Shown: positions 1 to 5,910 of the stretch, piece after piece
Numbering within the stretch: position 1 is the first letter of the stretch
Layout: the number at the start of each line of letters is the position of its first letter
NCBI GenBank assembly: GCA_900751695.1
Contig: CAADSS010000110.1
Location: 1 to 8,910, forward strand
Reading direction: 5' to 3'
Source: an uncultured Collinsella sp.
Lineage (GTDB): Bacteria > Actinomycetota > Coriobacteriia > Coriobacteriales > Coriobacteriaceae
Length of the DNA: 8,910 nucleotides
The notes under the pieces: generated by a model
The model's input: the letters and a program-made list of their open reading frames with translations, nothing else
What the model was told of the DNA's origin: nothing
Databases searched by the model: none
Position numbers and translations under genes: made by a program

Positions 1-72
1 ACCACCGTCATGCAGGATTTAATTGGCTGGTTTATGGGTTTTACAAACAATGAAGGTGATAAGGATGAATAA
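1..72 (+). CDS. C-terminus of a probable ArsR/SdpR-type repressor (partial, 5' end outside window)
   Basis: Frame 1 is open from the window edge to a TAA at 70-72 and gives 23 residues, beginning TTVMQDLIGWFMGF and ending in a charged GDKDE tail. The N-T-T-V-x-x-D-x-x-x-W-F pattern resembles my recollection of the C-terminal helix of small ArsR-family autorepressors of the SdpR type. The next gene encodes a SdpI-family protein and overlaps this one by 8 bases, which is the arrangement of Bacillus subtilis sdpRI. In that system the membrane protein sequesters the repressor when toxin is bound. The fragment is too short for a family call on its own; the assignment leans on context. Confidence 0.55.
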   Translation, partial: TTVMQDLIGWFMGFTNNEGDKDE

Positions 73-769
73 CGAAAACAAGGGCATTCACCCCACAGGG
101 GTATCGTCGCGCGTGTGGATTGCGCTGGTCGCTCTGTGCGTCGCCAATGTCGTAGCGCACCTCATGGTGATGCCGAGCTTGCCTGCGCAGATTCCCACGC
201 ACTGGGGCGCGAACGGCGCTGTCGACGGTTGGGGTCCTAGCTGGATGGCCTCCGCGCTCGGCGTGCTGCCTCTGGCGCTTCTCGCAATGTTCTGCGTGGT
301 GCCGCGCATCGATCCCAAAGGTGAGGCATATCGAACCTCGGGTAAGTTCTATCAGGGCTTCGTAATTGCCTTCACCTTGTTCATGTGCGCCATAAGCTGG
401 CTGGGAGAGCTTACGGTCTGGGGCGTGGTGCCGGCGGCCGGTTCGGTCAACGTGCTGATTTCCGGTGCTGTCGGTTTGCTGTTCATTGGTGTGGGTAACT
501 ACTTGCCGCGTGTGAAGCAGAACTATACGCTCGGTATCAAGACGCCCTGGGCGCTTGCCGATCCCGAGAACTGGCGCCGTACGCAGCGTTTTGGCGGTGC
601 CTGCTTTATGGTGCTGGGTATTGGCCTGATTGTGATGGGCGTGGCGGGTAGCGTGCTTTCGAGTGAAGTCGTCGCCGCGGTGATTGCGGTGCTGGCGTTT
701 GGTTCAGCTGGCGCTGCCTACGTCTATTCGTATCTGCTGTGGCGCAAATCGCAGCGAGCCGTTCGCTAA
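65..769 (+). CDS. SdpI-family (DUF1648) integral membrane protein
   Basis: This is a 234-residue membrane protein. Residues 40-57 carry the DUF1648 signature, seen here as PAQIPTHWGANGAVDGWG. Residues 144-178 carry the SdpI C-terminal motif with G-N-Y-L-P-R-V-K-x-N-Y-T-L-G-I-K-T-P-W-A-L followed by N-W-R-R-T-Q-R-F-G-G. Hydrophobic segments lie near 17-37, 60-80, 98-118, 127-147, 178-196 and 200-222. In B. subtilis SdpI gives immunity to the SdpC toxin and acts as signal receptor for SdpR; most homologues are untested. The ATG at 65 is chosen because AAGGTG (53-58) sits 6 bases upstream; an in-frame TTG at 23 and an ATG at 50 lack such a site. It overlaps the preceding reading frame by 8 bases, which suggests coupling. 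No sdpC-like toxin gene is visible in the window, so a role in immunity to a foreign peptide or in envelope-stress sensing remains inference. Confidence 0.85.
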   Translation: MNNENKGIHPTGVSSRVWIALVALCVANVVAHLMVMPSLPAQIPTHWGANGAVDGWGPSWMASALGVLPLALLAMFCVVPRIDPKGEAYRTSGKFYQGFVIAFTLFMCAISWLGELTVWGVVPAAGSVNVLISGAVGLLFIGVGNYLPRVKQNYTLGIKTPWALADPENWRRTQRFGGACFMVLGIGLIVMGVAGSVLSSEVVAAVIAVLAFGSAGAAYVYSYLLWRKSQRAVR

Positions 770-842
770 GGTTGCGGAAAACTAGCGTACGCAGTTCATA
801 GTGTGTTCCGGGGGACTTTTCCCAGGTAGTATTAGGGGGTGT

Positions 843-862
843 GGGCAACCATGCCCCTTTTT
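843..862 (+). terminator. Short hairpin terminator after the sdpI-like gene
   Basis: GGGCA (843-847) pairs with TGCCC (852-856) across an ACCA loop and is followed by C and five T (858-862). It lies 73 bases after the sdpI-like stop and about 90 bases before ettA. It most simply ends the upstream transcript. The five-pair stem is short, and a role in the ettA leader is possible. Confidence 0.5.
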
Positions 863-889
863 CGTTAAATTTCAGAGCTGGTTACCTCA

Positions 890-911
890 TTTCGTTTCCA
901 CTAAAACGAAA
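890..911. repeat. 8-bp inverted repeat in the ettA leader
   Basis: TTTCGTTT (890-897) and AAACGAAA (904-911) are perfect inverted copies around a 6-base loop. The structure lies 43 bases before the ettA start codon. It has no T-run after it, so it is not a terminator. It could be an operator or a leader hairpin; no function is shown. Confidence 0.45.
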
Positions 912-954
912 ACAAGAATAGGGAAACAGCAGGTAGAAAGGATAAAACAGGCAA

Positions 955-2634
955 ATGGCGGAGTTTATCTACCAGATGTATCAGGCTCGTAAGGCCCATG
1001 GCGACAAGGTGATTCTTGACGACGTGACCCTGAGCTTCTACCCCGGTGCCAAGATCGGTGTCGTGGGTCCTAACGGCATGGGTAAGTCGACCCTGCTCAA
1101 GATCATGGCTGGCATCGAGGAGGTCTCCAACGGCGATGCCAGGCTCACCCCCGGCTACACCGTGGGCATCCTGCAGCAGGAGCCGCCGCTCGACGACGAC
1201 AAGACCGTCATCGAGAACGTGCGCATGGCATTTGGCGGCATGATCGCCAAGGTCGATCGCTTCAACAAGATCGGCGAGGAGATGTGCGACCCGGACTGTG
1301 ACATGGACGCCCTCATGGCCGAGATGGGAAAGCTCCAGGACGAGATTGATACCGCCGACGGCTGGGATATCGATTCCAAGCTCGGCCAGGCCATGGACGC
1401 CCTGCAGCTGCCCGATTCCGACATGCCGGTCAACGTGCTTTCCGGCGGCGAGCGCCGTCGCGTGGCCCTGTGCAAGCTGCTGCTCGAGGCTCCCGACCTG
1501 CTGCTGCTCGACGAGCCCACGAACCACCTGGACGCCGAGTCGATCCTGTGGCTCGAGCACTTCCTGCACAACTACCAGGGCGCGGTGCTTGCCGTCACAC
1601 ACGATCGCTACTTCCTGGATAACGTTGCCGAGTGGATCTGCGAGGTCGACCGCGGTCACCTTTATCCCTACAAGGGCAACTACTCCACGTATCTGGAGAC
1701 CAAGGCCGCCCGTATCGAGGCGCAGGGCAACCGCGACGCCAAGCTCGCCAAGCGCATGGAGGCCGAGCTCGAGTGGGTACGCAGCTCACCCAAGGCCCGT
1801 CAGGCCAAGAACAAGGCCCGCCTGGCTCGCTACGAGGAGATGGAGGCCGAGGCCCGCGCAAGCCAGAAGCTCGACTGGACCGACATCCGTATCCCTGTGG
1901 GCCCGCGTCTGGGCAACAAGGTGCTCGAGGCCCATCATCTGCACAAGGAGTTCGATGGCCGCGTGCTCATCGATGACCTTTCGTTCACCCTGCCGCGCAA
2001 CGGCATCGTGGGCGTTATCGGCCCCAACGGCGTGGGCAAGACTACGCTCTTCAAGACCATCGTGGGCCTGGAGCCGCTGACTTCGGGCGAGCTCGAGGTG
2101 GGCGAGACCGTCAAGATTTCTTACGTCGACCAGAACCGTTCTGGCATCGACCCCGACAAGAACCTGTGGGAGGTCGTCTCGGACGGCCTGGACCACATGA
2201 TGGTCGGCGAGACCGAGGTTCCGAGCCGCGCTTATGTGGCGAGCTTTGGCTTTAAGGGCCAGGACCAGCAGAAGCGCGCTGGCGTACTCTCCGGTGGCGA
2301 GCGCAACCGTCTGAACCTGGCGCTCACGCTCAAGCAGGGCGGCAACCTGCTGCTCCTCGACGAGCCCACGAACGATCTCGACGTCGAGACGCTGTCCTCA
2401 CTCGAGGCGGCGCTGCTCGAGTTCCCGGGCTGCTCGGTGGTTATTAGCCACGACCGTATGTTCCTGGACCGCGTCGCCACGCACATTCTGGCGTGGGAGG
2501 GCACCGACGAGAATCCGGGCAACTGGTATTGGTTCGAGGGCAACTTCGAGGCCTATCAGGCCAACCGCATCGAGCGCCTGGGCGAGGACGCAGCCCAGCC
2601 GCATCGTATTCACCGCAAGCTCACGCGTGACTAG
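955..2634 (+). CDS. ettA: Energy-dependent translational throttle protein EttA (ABC-F ATPase)
   Basis: This 559-residue ABC-F protein is close to the roughly 555 residues of E. coli EttA and follows it along its length: the N-terminus MAEFIYQMYQA, the SFYPGAKIGVVGPNG segment, and the ending EPxRI/QPHRI-K type tail. ABC domain 1 has Walker A GPNGMGKS at 38-45, signature LSGGE at 162-166 and Walker B LLLLDEPTNHLD with catalytic E187. The interdomain linker that reaches into the ribosomal P/E-site region lies near 240-320 and contains the basic KARQAKNKARLARYEEM stretch. Domain 2 has Walker A GPNGVGKT at 356-363, LSGGE at 445-449 and Walker B with E470. It has no membrane segments and acts on cytoplasmic ribosomes, where EttA gates entry of the 70S initiation complex into elongation according to the ADP/ATP ratio. 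AAAGGA (937-942) sits 12 bases before the ATG, a rather long spacing. Codons are strongly C/G-ending, as expected of a native housekeeping gene. A strong hairpin follows at once, so it is likely monocistronic. Confidence 0.96.
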   Translation: MAEFIYQMYQARKAHGDKVILDDVTLSFYPGAKIGVVGPNGMGKSTLLKIMAGIEEVSNGDARLTPGYTVGILQQEPPLDDDKTVIENVRMAFGGMIAKVDRFNKIGEEMCDPDCDMDALMAEMGKLQDEIDTADGWDIDSKLGQAMDALQLPDSDMPVNVLSGGERRRVALCKLLLEAPDLLLLDEPTNHLDAESILWLEHFLHNYQGAVLAVTHDRYFLDNVAEWICEVDRGHLYPYKGNYSTYLETKAARIEAQGNRDAKLAKRMEAELEWVRSSPKARQAKNKARLARYEEMEAEARASQKLDWTDIRIPVGPRLGNKVLEAHHLHKEFDGRVLIDDLSFTLPRNGIVGVIGPNGVGKTTLFKTIVGLEPLTSGELEVGETVKISYVDQNRSGIDPDKNLWEVVSDGLDHMMVGETEVPSRAYVASFGFKGQDQQKRAGVLSGGERNRLNLALTLKQGGNLLLLDEPTNDLDVETLSSLEAALLEFPGCSVVISHDRMFLDRVATHILAWEGTDENPGNWYWFEGNFEAYQANRIERLGEDAAQPHRIHRKLTRD

Positions 2635-2644
2635 TAGCAAGTAG

Positions 2645-2673
2645 AAAGGCCGCCAGCAAGGGCGGCCTTTCTT
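2645..2673 (+). terminator. Strong intrinsic terminator of ettA
   Basis: AAAGGCCGCC (2645-2654) pairs perfectly with GGCGGCCTTT (2661-2670) around the loop AGCAAG, followed by CTT. It lies 10 bases after the ettA stop codon. The stem is 10 bp and GC-rich; the T-run is short and interrupted. Confidence 0.9.
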
Positions 2674-2709
2674 GTAGCAATTGCACTGCAGCTATGCCCT
2701 GGCTGCTGG

Positions 2710-2726
2710 TTTGATTCATAATCAAA
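2710..2726. repeat. 7-bp inverted repeat in the ettA to protease-like intergenic region
   Basis: TTTGATT (2710-2716) and AATCAAA (2720-2726) are perfect inverted copies around CAT. The region is AT-rich and without coding potential. The repeat could be a protein-binding site, but in AT-rich DNA a 7-bp copy may be chance. Confidence 0.35.
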
Positions 2727-2846
2727 GTCATCTCTCTGGGATTAAAGCCCGTTTTTGCTATGAGTGATTTTCTAATTCCGTTTAAAACGTAAAGATGTAT
2801 TGGGTTACAAGGACATAAGCAAATCGAATTGAAATATAACCAGTGC

Positions 2847-2858
2847 TGTAACGTTACA
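2847..2858. promoter_or_regulatory. 12-bp perfect palindrome, candidate operator upstream of the Tat-exported protein gene
   Basis: TGTAACGTTACA is identical on both strands. It lies 56 bases before the ATG at 2915, and a -10-like TATAGAAT (2867-2874) begins 8 bases after it, so it would cover the -35 area of that promoter. A dimeric regulator binding here would block RNA polymerase. No good -35 hexamer is visible at 17 bases, which fits either an activator-dependent promoter or a wrong -10 call. Confidence 0.45.
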
Positions 2859-2914
2859 AAAAAGGTTATAGAATAGGAGTATCTTATAAGTCGCTCCTCT
2901 AGAAAGAAGAACAT

Positions 2915-4042
2915 ATGCTTTCGCGTCGTCGTTTTCTGCAACTTGTCGCGTCTTCAATTGTCGCCTTAGCCGCACGTCCGAAAGAGGTTTTTGCTTCGAC
3001 GGGCAATATTGATGGTGAGCAGATACAATTTACTTCAGAAATTGCGCAAGAGCTTGCCGATAAATATATAAAGGGACTCCTCGGCTCTTCGTATACGCCT
3101 TCTGACCCTATTCCTTTTGTAGACCTTGATGGGTCCCCGCTTGGCTACATTGTTCCGGTTGTGACATTCAATAGAGCCGCGGGCTATTTGGTTTTAGATG
3201 CTTCAGATGATGAAATACTTACGGGATATCGTTTTGGAGACGGCTTAGTCAGCCCTATGGATCGGGGAGGAGATCTTGGTGTTGAGTCTTGTTCTTTCAA
3301 TAACCCAGTCGTAATGATCAATCCATTTGAATTCGGTGTGCAATCTTTGGACGGTTCAATAACAACAAATTGCGGAAGAACAATCCCGGCTGTTTCCATA
3401 GAAGGACGGCCTGTCGTTTTATCGAATAAACCTTCAAGCTGGAACGATGTCGTAATTTACGCAACTCAAATGCAGGATTACACAGTATCTGGATTTCGTT
3501 CCATTTCTCAGTTTATGTCATATGATGAAAGCGAGATTAAGAGGCTTACTGCCCACTATGCTTGCATGGTGACAGCTTTTTCGAACGTTGCGGAACTGTA
3601 TGGCATTGCCAATTTATATAGCGACCCTTCGCAATATATGCAGATATGGAATTACACCAATACCCATGCTCTTTCCGATGAAGAACAGACTGTTCCCGGC
3701 GTTGTTTTGGGCGGAACGCCGATATCAACCTGTGCAACGGGGTTTACAAATTACTGCGCAAGCAGAGGAAGTACTCTTATCGCCCGCACTGTCTCCTCTC
3801 CGGCTATCGCGAGCATTCAAAATGAGATTAACTCTAATAGACCGAATGTTTTACATGCGAGTTTGTACAACGGATCAGCCCATTCTGTAACAGCGGAGGC
3901 TTACGCCACACTTACTGGTAAGAAAACTGGAGAGACAAGGCAGATGATTGGCATAGCGGACGGCTGGAATTCATCTTTATCCTTCCTGAAGTATGATCAG
4001 AGCTATTATGCGTGGACTTATGGAACGACTTTTTCGAAGTAG
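2915..4042 (+). CDS. Tat-exported putative papain/C39-like cysteine peptidase
   Basis: This 375-residue protein begins with a twin-arginine signal: S3-R4-R5-R6-F7-L8-Q9, a hydrophobic core at 10-20, then likely cleavage after VFA at 25-27. Residues 66-110 (IPFVDLDG, then GYLVLDASDDEILTGYRFGDG) resemble the propeptide/Spi-like region of C10-type peptidases. The C-terminal half carries a papain-like order of residues: C217 within YACMVTAFSNVAELYG, H323 within NGSAHSVTAEAY, and D349/N352 within IGIADGWN. Known C39-like and C10 peptidases show Cys in a helix start, then a Gly-His strand, then an Asp/Asn-Gly-Trp strand. The match is by pattern only, so activity is inferred. Further cysteines at 126, 153, 273 and 281 could form disulfides outside the cell. 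The start has only a weak AGAAAGAAG (2901-2909) before it. Codons are much more AT-rich than in ettA, suggesting transfer. The next gene overlaps its last 23 bases and encodes a lipoprotein, probably its partner. Confidence 0.6.
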   Translation: MLSRRRFLQLVASSIVALAARPKEVFASTGNIDGEQIQFTSEIAQELADKYIKGLLGSSYTPSDPIPFVDLDGSPLGYIVPVVTFNRAAGYLVLDASDDEILTGYRFGDGLVSPMDRGGDLGVESCSFNNPVVMINPFEFGVQSLDGSITTNCGRTIPAVSIEGRPVVLSNKPSSWNDVVIYATQMQDYTVSGFRSISQFMSYDESEIKRLTAHYACMVTAFSNVAELYGIANLYSDPSQYMQIWNYTNTHALSDEEQTVPGVVLGGTPISTCATGFTNYCASRGSTLIARTVSSPAIASIQNEINSNRPNVLHASLYNGSAHSVTAEAYATLTGKKTGETRQMIGIADGWNSSLSFLKYDQSYYAWTYGTTFSK

Positions 4043-4412
4043 GGCGATTCGTCTAGCTCTGTCTTTGGTGCTGATGGCTTCATTGGTGGGCTGTTCAACA
4101 AAGGAAGAGATATCGCGCGGAGGTTCCGGAGAAGTGACTGCGACAGACTCAGGTTCATTAGAAATAGCTGGCGGGCATGCCGATGTGATGTTACAAGGAA
4201 AAGGCGTGCTTAGGTCGATTGATGCTGAAGACGCTGTCTGCTCAATAGAGGATTTGAAGACAGGTGAAACTGCATCGTACCGAGTTTCGGATAATGCTGC
4301 GAATATGATTGAGTCGATACCGACTGGAGCGCAGGTTTCTTTTAGATACTTTGCTCCGCAACTTGAGGATGAGCTTGCTTCTCTGGTGTCTATATGCGCC
4401 GATGACAACTAA
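4020..4412 (+). CDS. Small secreted lipoprotein, possible OB-like fold, coupled to the protease-like gene
   Basis: The 130-residue product has a basic start with arginines at 3, 6, 8 and 11, a hydrophobic stretch at 12-23 and a lipobox L22-V23-G24-C25. It should be lipidated at C25 and held on the outer face of the membrane. Residues 59-111 (GKGVLRSIDAEDAVCSIEDL, TGETASYRV, then IPTGAQVSFRYF) follow the strand pattern of small beta-barrels such as DUF1344/CusF, namely G-x-V-x-x-I-D, T-G-E, and G-x-x-V-x-F. Metal ligands of CusF are not evident. C74 and C126 could pair. In-frame ATGs exist at 3993, 4008 and 4020; 4020 gives the best signal peptide, although its ribosome site is poor (GTGGA at 4012-4016). 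The 23-base overlap with the upstream gene suggests translational coupling. It might anchor, help fold or inhibit the exported peptidase-like protein; none of this is shown by sequence. Confidence 0.65.
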   Translation: MERLFRSRAIRLALSLVLMASLVGCSTKEEISRGGSGEVTATDSGSLEIAGGHADVMLQGKGVLRSIDAEDAVCSIEDLKTGETASYRVSDNAANMIESIPTGAQVSFRYFAPQLEDELASLVSICADDN

Positions 4413-4425
4413 AAGGCCTGAATTC

Positions 4426-4468
4426 AAACGGCCTCGGATGGTCAATTGGCTATCCGAGGCCGTTTTTT
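4426..4468. terminator. Strong intrinsic terminator between convergent genes
   Basis: AAACGGCCTCGGAT (4426-4439) pairs perfectly over 14 bp with ATCCGAGGCCGTTT (4452-4465), loop of 12 bases, followed on the plus strand by a T-run (4463-4468). It ends the plus-strand lipoprotein transcript. The convergent minus-strand gene stops at 4467, inside the structure, so it may also serve that strand, though with a weaker T-run. Confidence 0.93.
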
Positions 4469-5774
4469 ACTCGACCGGGGCTTCGACCTTGTCGATGGCC
4501 CAGGTGGCTCCGAGGCCGCCGGTGGTGTTGCGGCGAATGCGTACGGTGACTTCGTGGCGCTCGCCGGCCTGCGTGTAGCGCAGGGGGAAGCTTGCGCGGT
4601 TTCGCGCGGCCTCGATGGTGCCGCGTTCGCGGGCGATCCAGTAGTACTCGCCGACGATGCCGAGCGTGTCGGCGCCGTAGGGGAGATAGGTCGACAGCTG
4701 GTGCAGCAACGGGCCGGGGCAGAAGACCTCGGTTGCGAAATCGACGGGGAAGTCCTCGGGGATGGCGGGCGCTGCGGGTGCGGGGGCCGGGGCCGCTGCG
4801 GGTACCGGAGCCGGTGCAGGTGCGGGAATTTGGTCGCAAGCAGAGGTGGGCGCGGACTCGATGACGGGTGCGGGCTCCGGCGTCGCTTCCGGCTTGATCG
4901 TGGAATCTACGGGCTCCACGGTGACGGGCGCGTCTGCAGCTGCAGTTTCAACCTCAACCTGCGTCGCGTTCTCGTTCTCGACGCTCGGCTTTGCTTCGAT
5001 GGGCGTGGACGCCATGGTGGTGATGCCGGCGTTTGCGTTCTCGGGGTCATAGACGACCGTAAGCGAGATGGCGGGCTGCGGTGTCTCGGGCTCCGGCGCC
5101 GACTCGGTAGCGTCTTGATCGGCGGGTTCGTCGGACTGATCGTCCTCGGCCTCGTCGCCAAAGACATCGCTGTTTTGGAACGCAGGCGTCTCGGATTGGT
5201 CAGCGGCTTCTTCGGTTGTCGACTTGGGAGCCTCGTTGAGCTCCGCAGCGGCTTCCTGTTCTGACATGACTTCGGGATCGGTCATGGCGGCGATTTCGGT
5301 TTCGGTTTCTACTGCTACCTCAATAGCGACTTCGATCTCTGCCTCGGGCCCGGGCTTCGGCACAGCTTCAACCACGGGCTCGGGCTCGGGACGCTTAACG
5401 TGCTTGGGGCGTACAGCCTTGAGGTCTTTCTCGCCGCGCTTTTTCTTTTTGTAGGACTGCTTGGCACCCTTGGCAGCCCTGGGCTTGTCCTCGCCTTTGG
5501 CAAGGGCGGTATCCCAGGCCTCGTTGGCGATGACGGTGGCATACAGGCGACCGCCCTTAAAGACGGTCAGCTTAATGCAGTCGTCAAGCTCTTCGAGCAG
5601 CTCGCGCGTGGATTCGAAGCCCAGGTCATAAGCGGTCATGTCGCCAGCGGTGAGCGCCTCCTCGACCTGTGTCATAAACGTTTGCTTGCCACACCCAATC
5701 GCATCGCGCAGCAGGCGATACAGATAGATGTGGTTGCCCAGCGAAAGCATGGGCCTAACTATTGTCTTGCTCAT
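4467..5774 (-). CDS. Multidomain protein: LOTUS-like N-terminus, acidic Pro/Ala/Glu-rich linker, unknown C-terminal domain
   Basis: The 435-residue product has four zones. Residues 1-92 are globular; the stretch YDLGFESTRELLEELDDCIKL (49-69) followed by GGRLYATV resembles the OST-HTH/LOTUS winged helix (tyrosine/glycine-phenylalanine, then a leucine-rich helix ending in a short acidic turn). That family binds RNA or protein partners; the match is by eye and tentative. Residues 93-129 are lysine-rich (SYKKKKRGEK), fit for nucleic acid. Residues 130-338 are acidic and rich in Pro, Ala, Glu and Thr, surely disordered, with an Ala-Pro run at 317-337. Residues 340-435 form a compact domain containing LLHQLSTYLPYGADTLGIVGEYYWIARERG and RYTQAGERHEVTVRIRRN. 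No signal peptide or membrane segment is seen, so it is cytoplasmic. The ATG at 5774 is chosen because AGGAGA (plus-strand 5781-5786) lies 6 bases upstream; a longer start at 5813 lacks a site. I do not recognise the protein as a whole. Confidence 0.75.
   Translation of the reverse strand: MSKTIVRPMLSLGNHIYLYRLLRDAIGCGKQTFMTQVEEALTAGDMTAYDLGFESTRELLEELDDCIKLTVFKGGRLYATVIANEAWDTALAKGEDKPRAAKGAKQSYKKKKRGEKDLKAVRPKHVKRPEPEPVVEAVPKPGPEAEIEVAIEVAVETETEIAAMTDPEVMSEQEAAAELNEAPKSTTEEAADQSETPAFQNSDVFGDEAEDDQSDEPADQDATESAPEPETPQPAISLTVVYDPENANAGITTMASTPIEAKPSVENENATQVEVETAAADAPVTVEPVDSTIKPEATPEPAPVIESAPTSACDQIPAPAPAPVPAAAPAPAPAAPAIPEDFPVDFATEVFCPGPLLHQLSTYLPYGADTLGIVGEYYWIARERGTIEAARNRASFPLRYTQAGERHEVTVRIRRNTTGGLGATWAIDKVEAPVE
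4764..4826 (-). repeat. Ala-Pro low-complexity coding repeat
   Basis: Within the multidomain protein, residues 317-337 alternate Pro and Ala (PAPAPAPVPAAAPAPAPAAPA), coded by imperfect GC-rich hexamer copies. Such runs are stiff, extended spacers. The DNA is prone to copy-number change by slippage, so the length may differ between strains. Confidence 0.8.
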
Positions 5775-5787
5775 GGCAAATCTCCTC

Positions 5788-5801
5788 TTTACACATGTAA
5801 A
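5788..5801. promoter_or_regulatory. Inverted repeat TTTACA-CA-TGTAAA just upstream of the minus-strand gene
   Basis: TTTACA (5788-5793) and TGTAAA (5796-5801) are perfect inverted copies with a 2-base spacer. They touch the ribosome site of the gene starting at 5774. On the minus strand a -10-like TAAGAT lies just upstream. The position would suit an operator overlapping the transcription start. No clear -35 is visible. Confidence 0.4.
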
Positions 5802-5846
5802 GCATCTTACCATCGCATGGCGCTCGCCATGACGGCGCCCAAGGCA

Positions 5847-5880
5847 AACGGGCGCGAACCGCTGTCGATTCGCGCCCGTT
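5847..5880 (-). terminator. Hairpin between the two minus-strand genes
   Basis: AACGGGCGCGAA (5847-5858) pairs perfectly with TTCGCGCCCGTT (5869-5880), a 12-bp GC-rich stem with a 10-base loop. On the minus strand it lies 30 bases after the stop of the membrane protein gene and is followed by TTTGCCTT, a poor T-run. It probably ends or weakens transcription from 6864, so the two minus-strand genes are likely separate units. Confidence 0.75.
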
Positions 5881-5910
5881 GTACAGGTTGCCTATCTGGG
5901 GATGCAGTGC

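Noticed and set aside
810..823. Small hairpin GGGA/TCCC before the terminator
   Set aside because: Only four pairs, within chance for GC-rich DNA.
901..1659. 252-residue minus-strand open frame opposite ettA
   Set aside because: It mirrors the GC-rich codons of ettA, has no family motifs, and ettA is certain on the other strand.
1786..2196. 136-residue minus-strand open frame opposite ettA
   Set aside because: Shadow of ettA with no ribosome site or recognisable domain.
3588..3890. 100-residue plus-strand frame inside the protease-like gene
   Set aside because: Out-of-frame overlap with a gene that has a clear Tat signal; no ribosome site.
4446..5264. 272-residue plus-strand Gly/Arg-rich open frame
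   Set aside because: Antisense to the acidic/Pro-Ala region of the minus-strand gene; low-complexity composition comes from the GC-rich repeats, and it starts inside a terminator.
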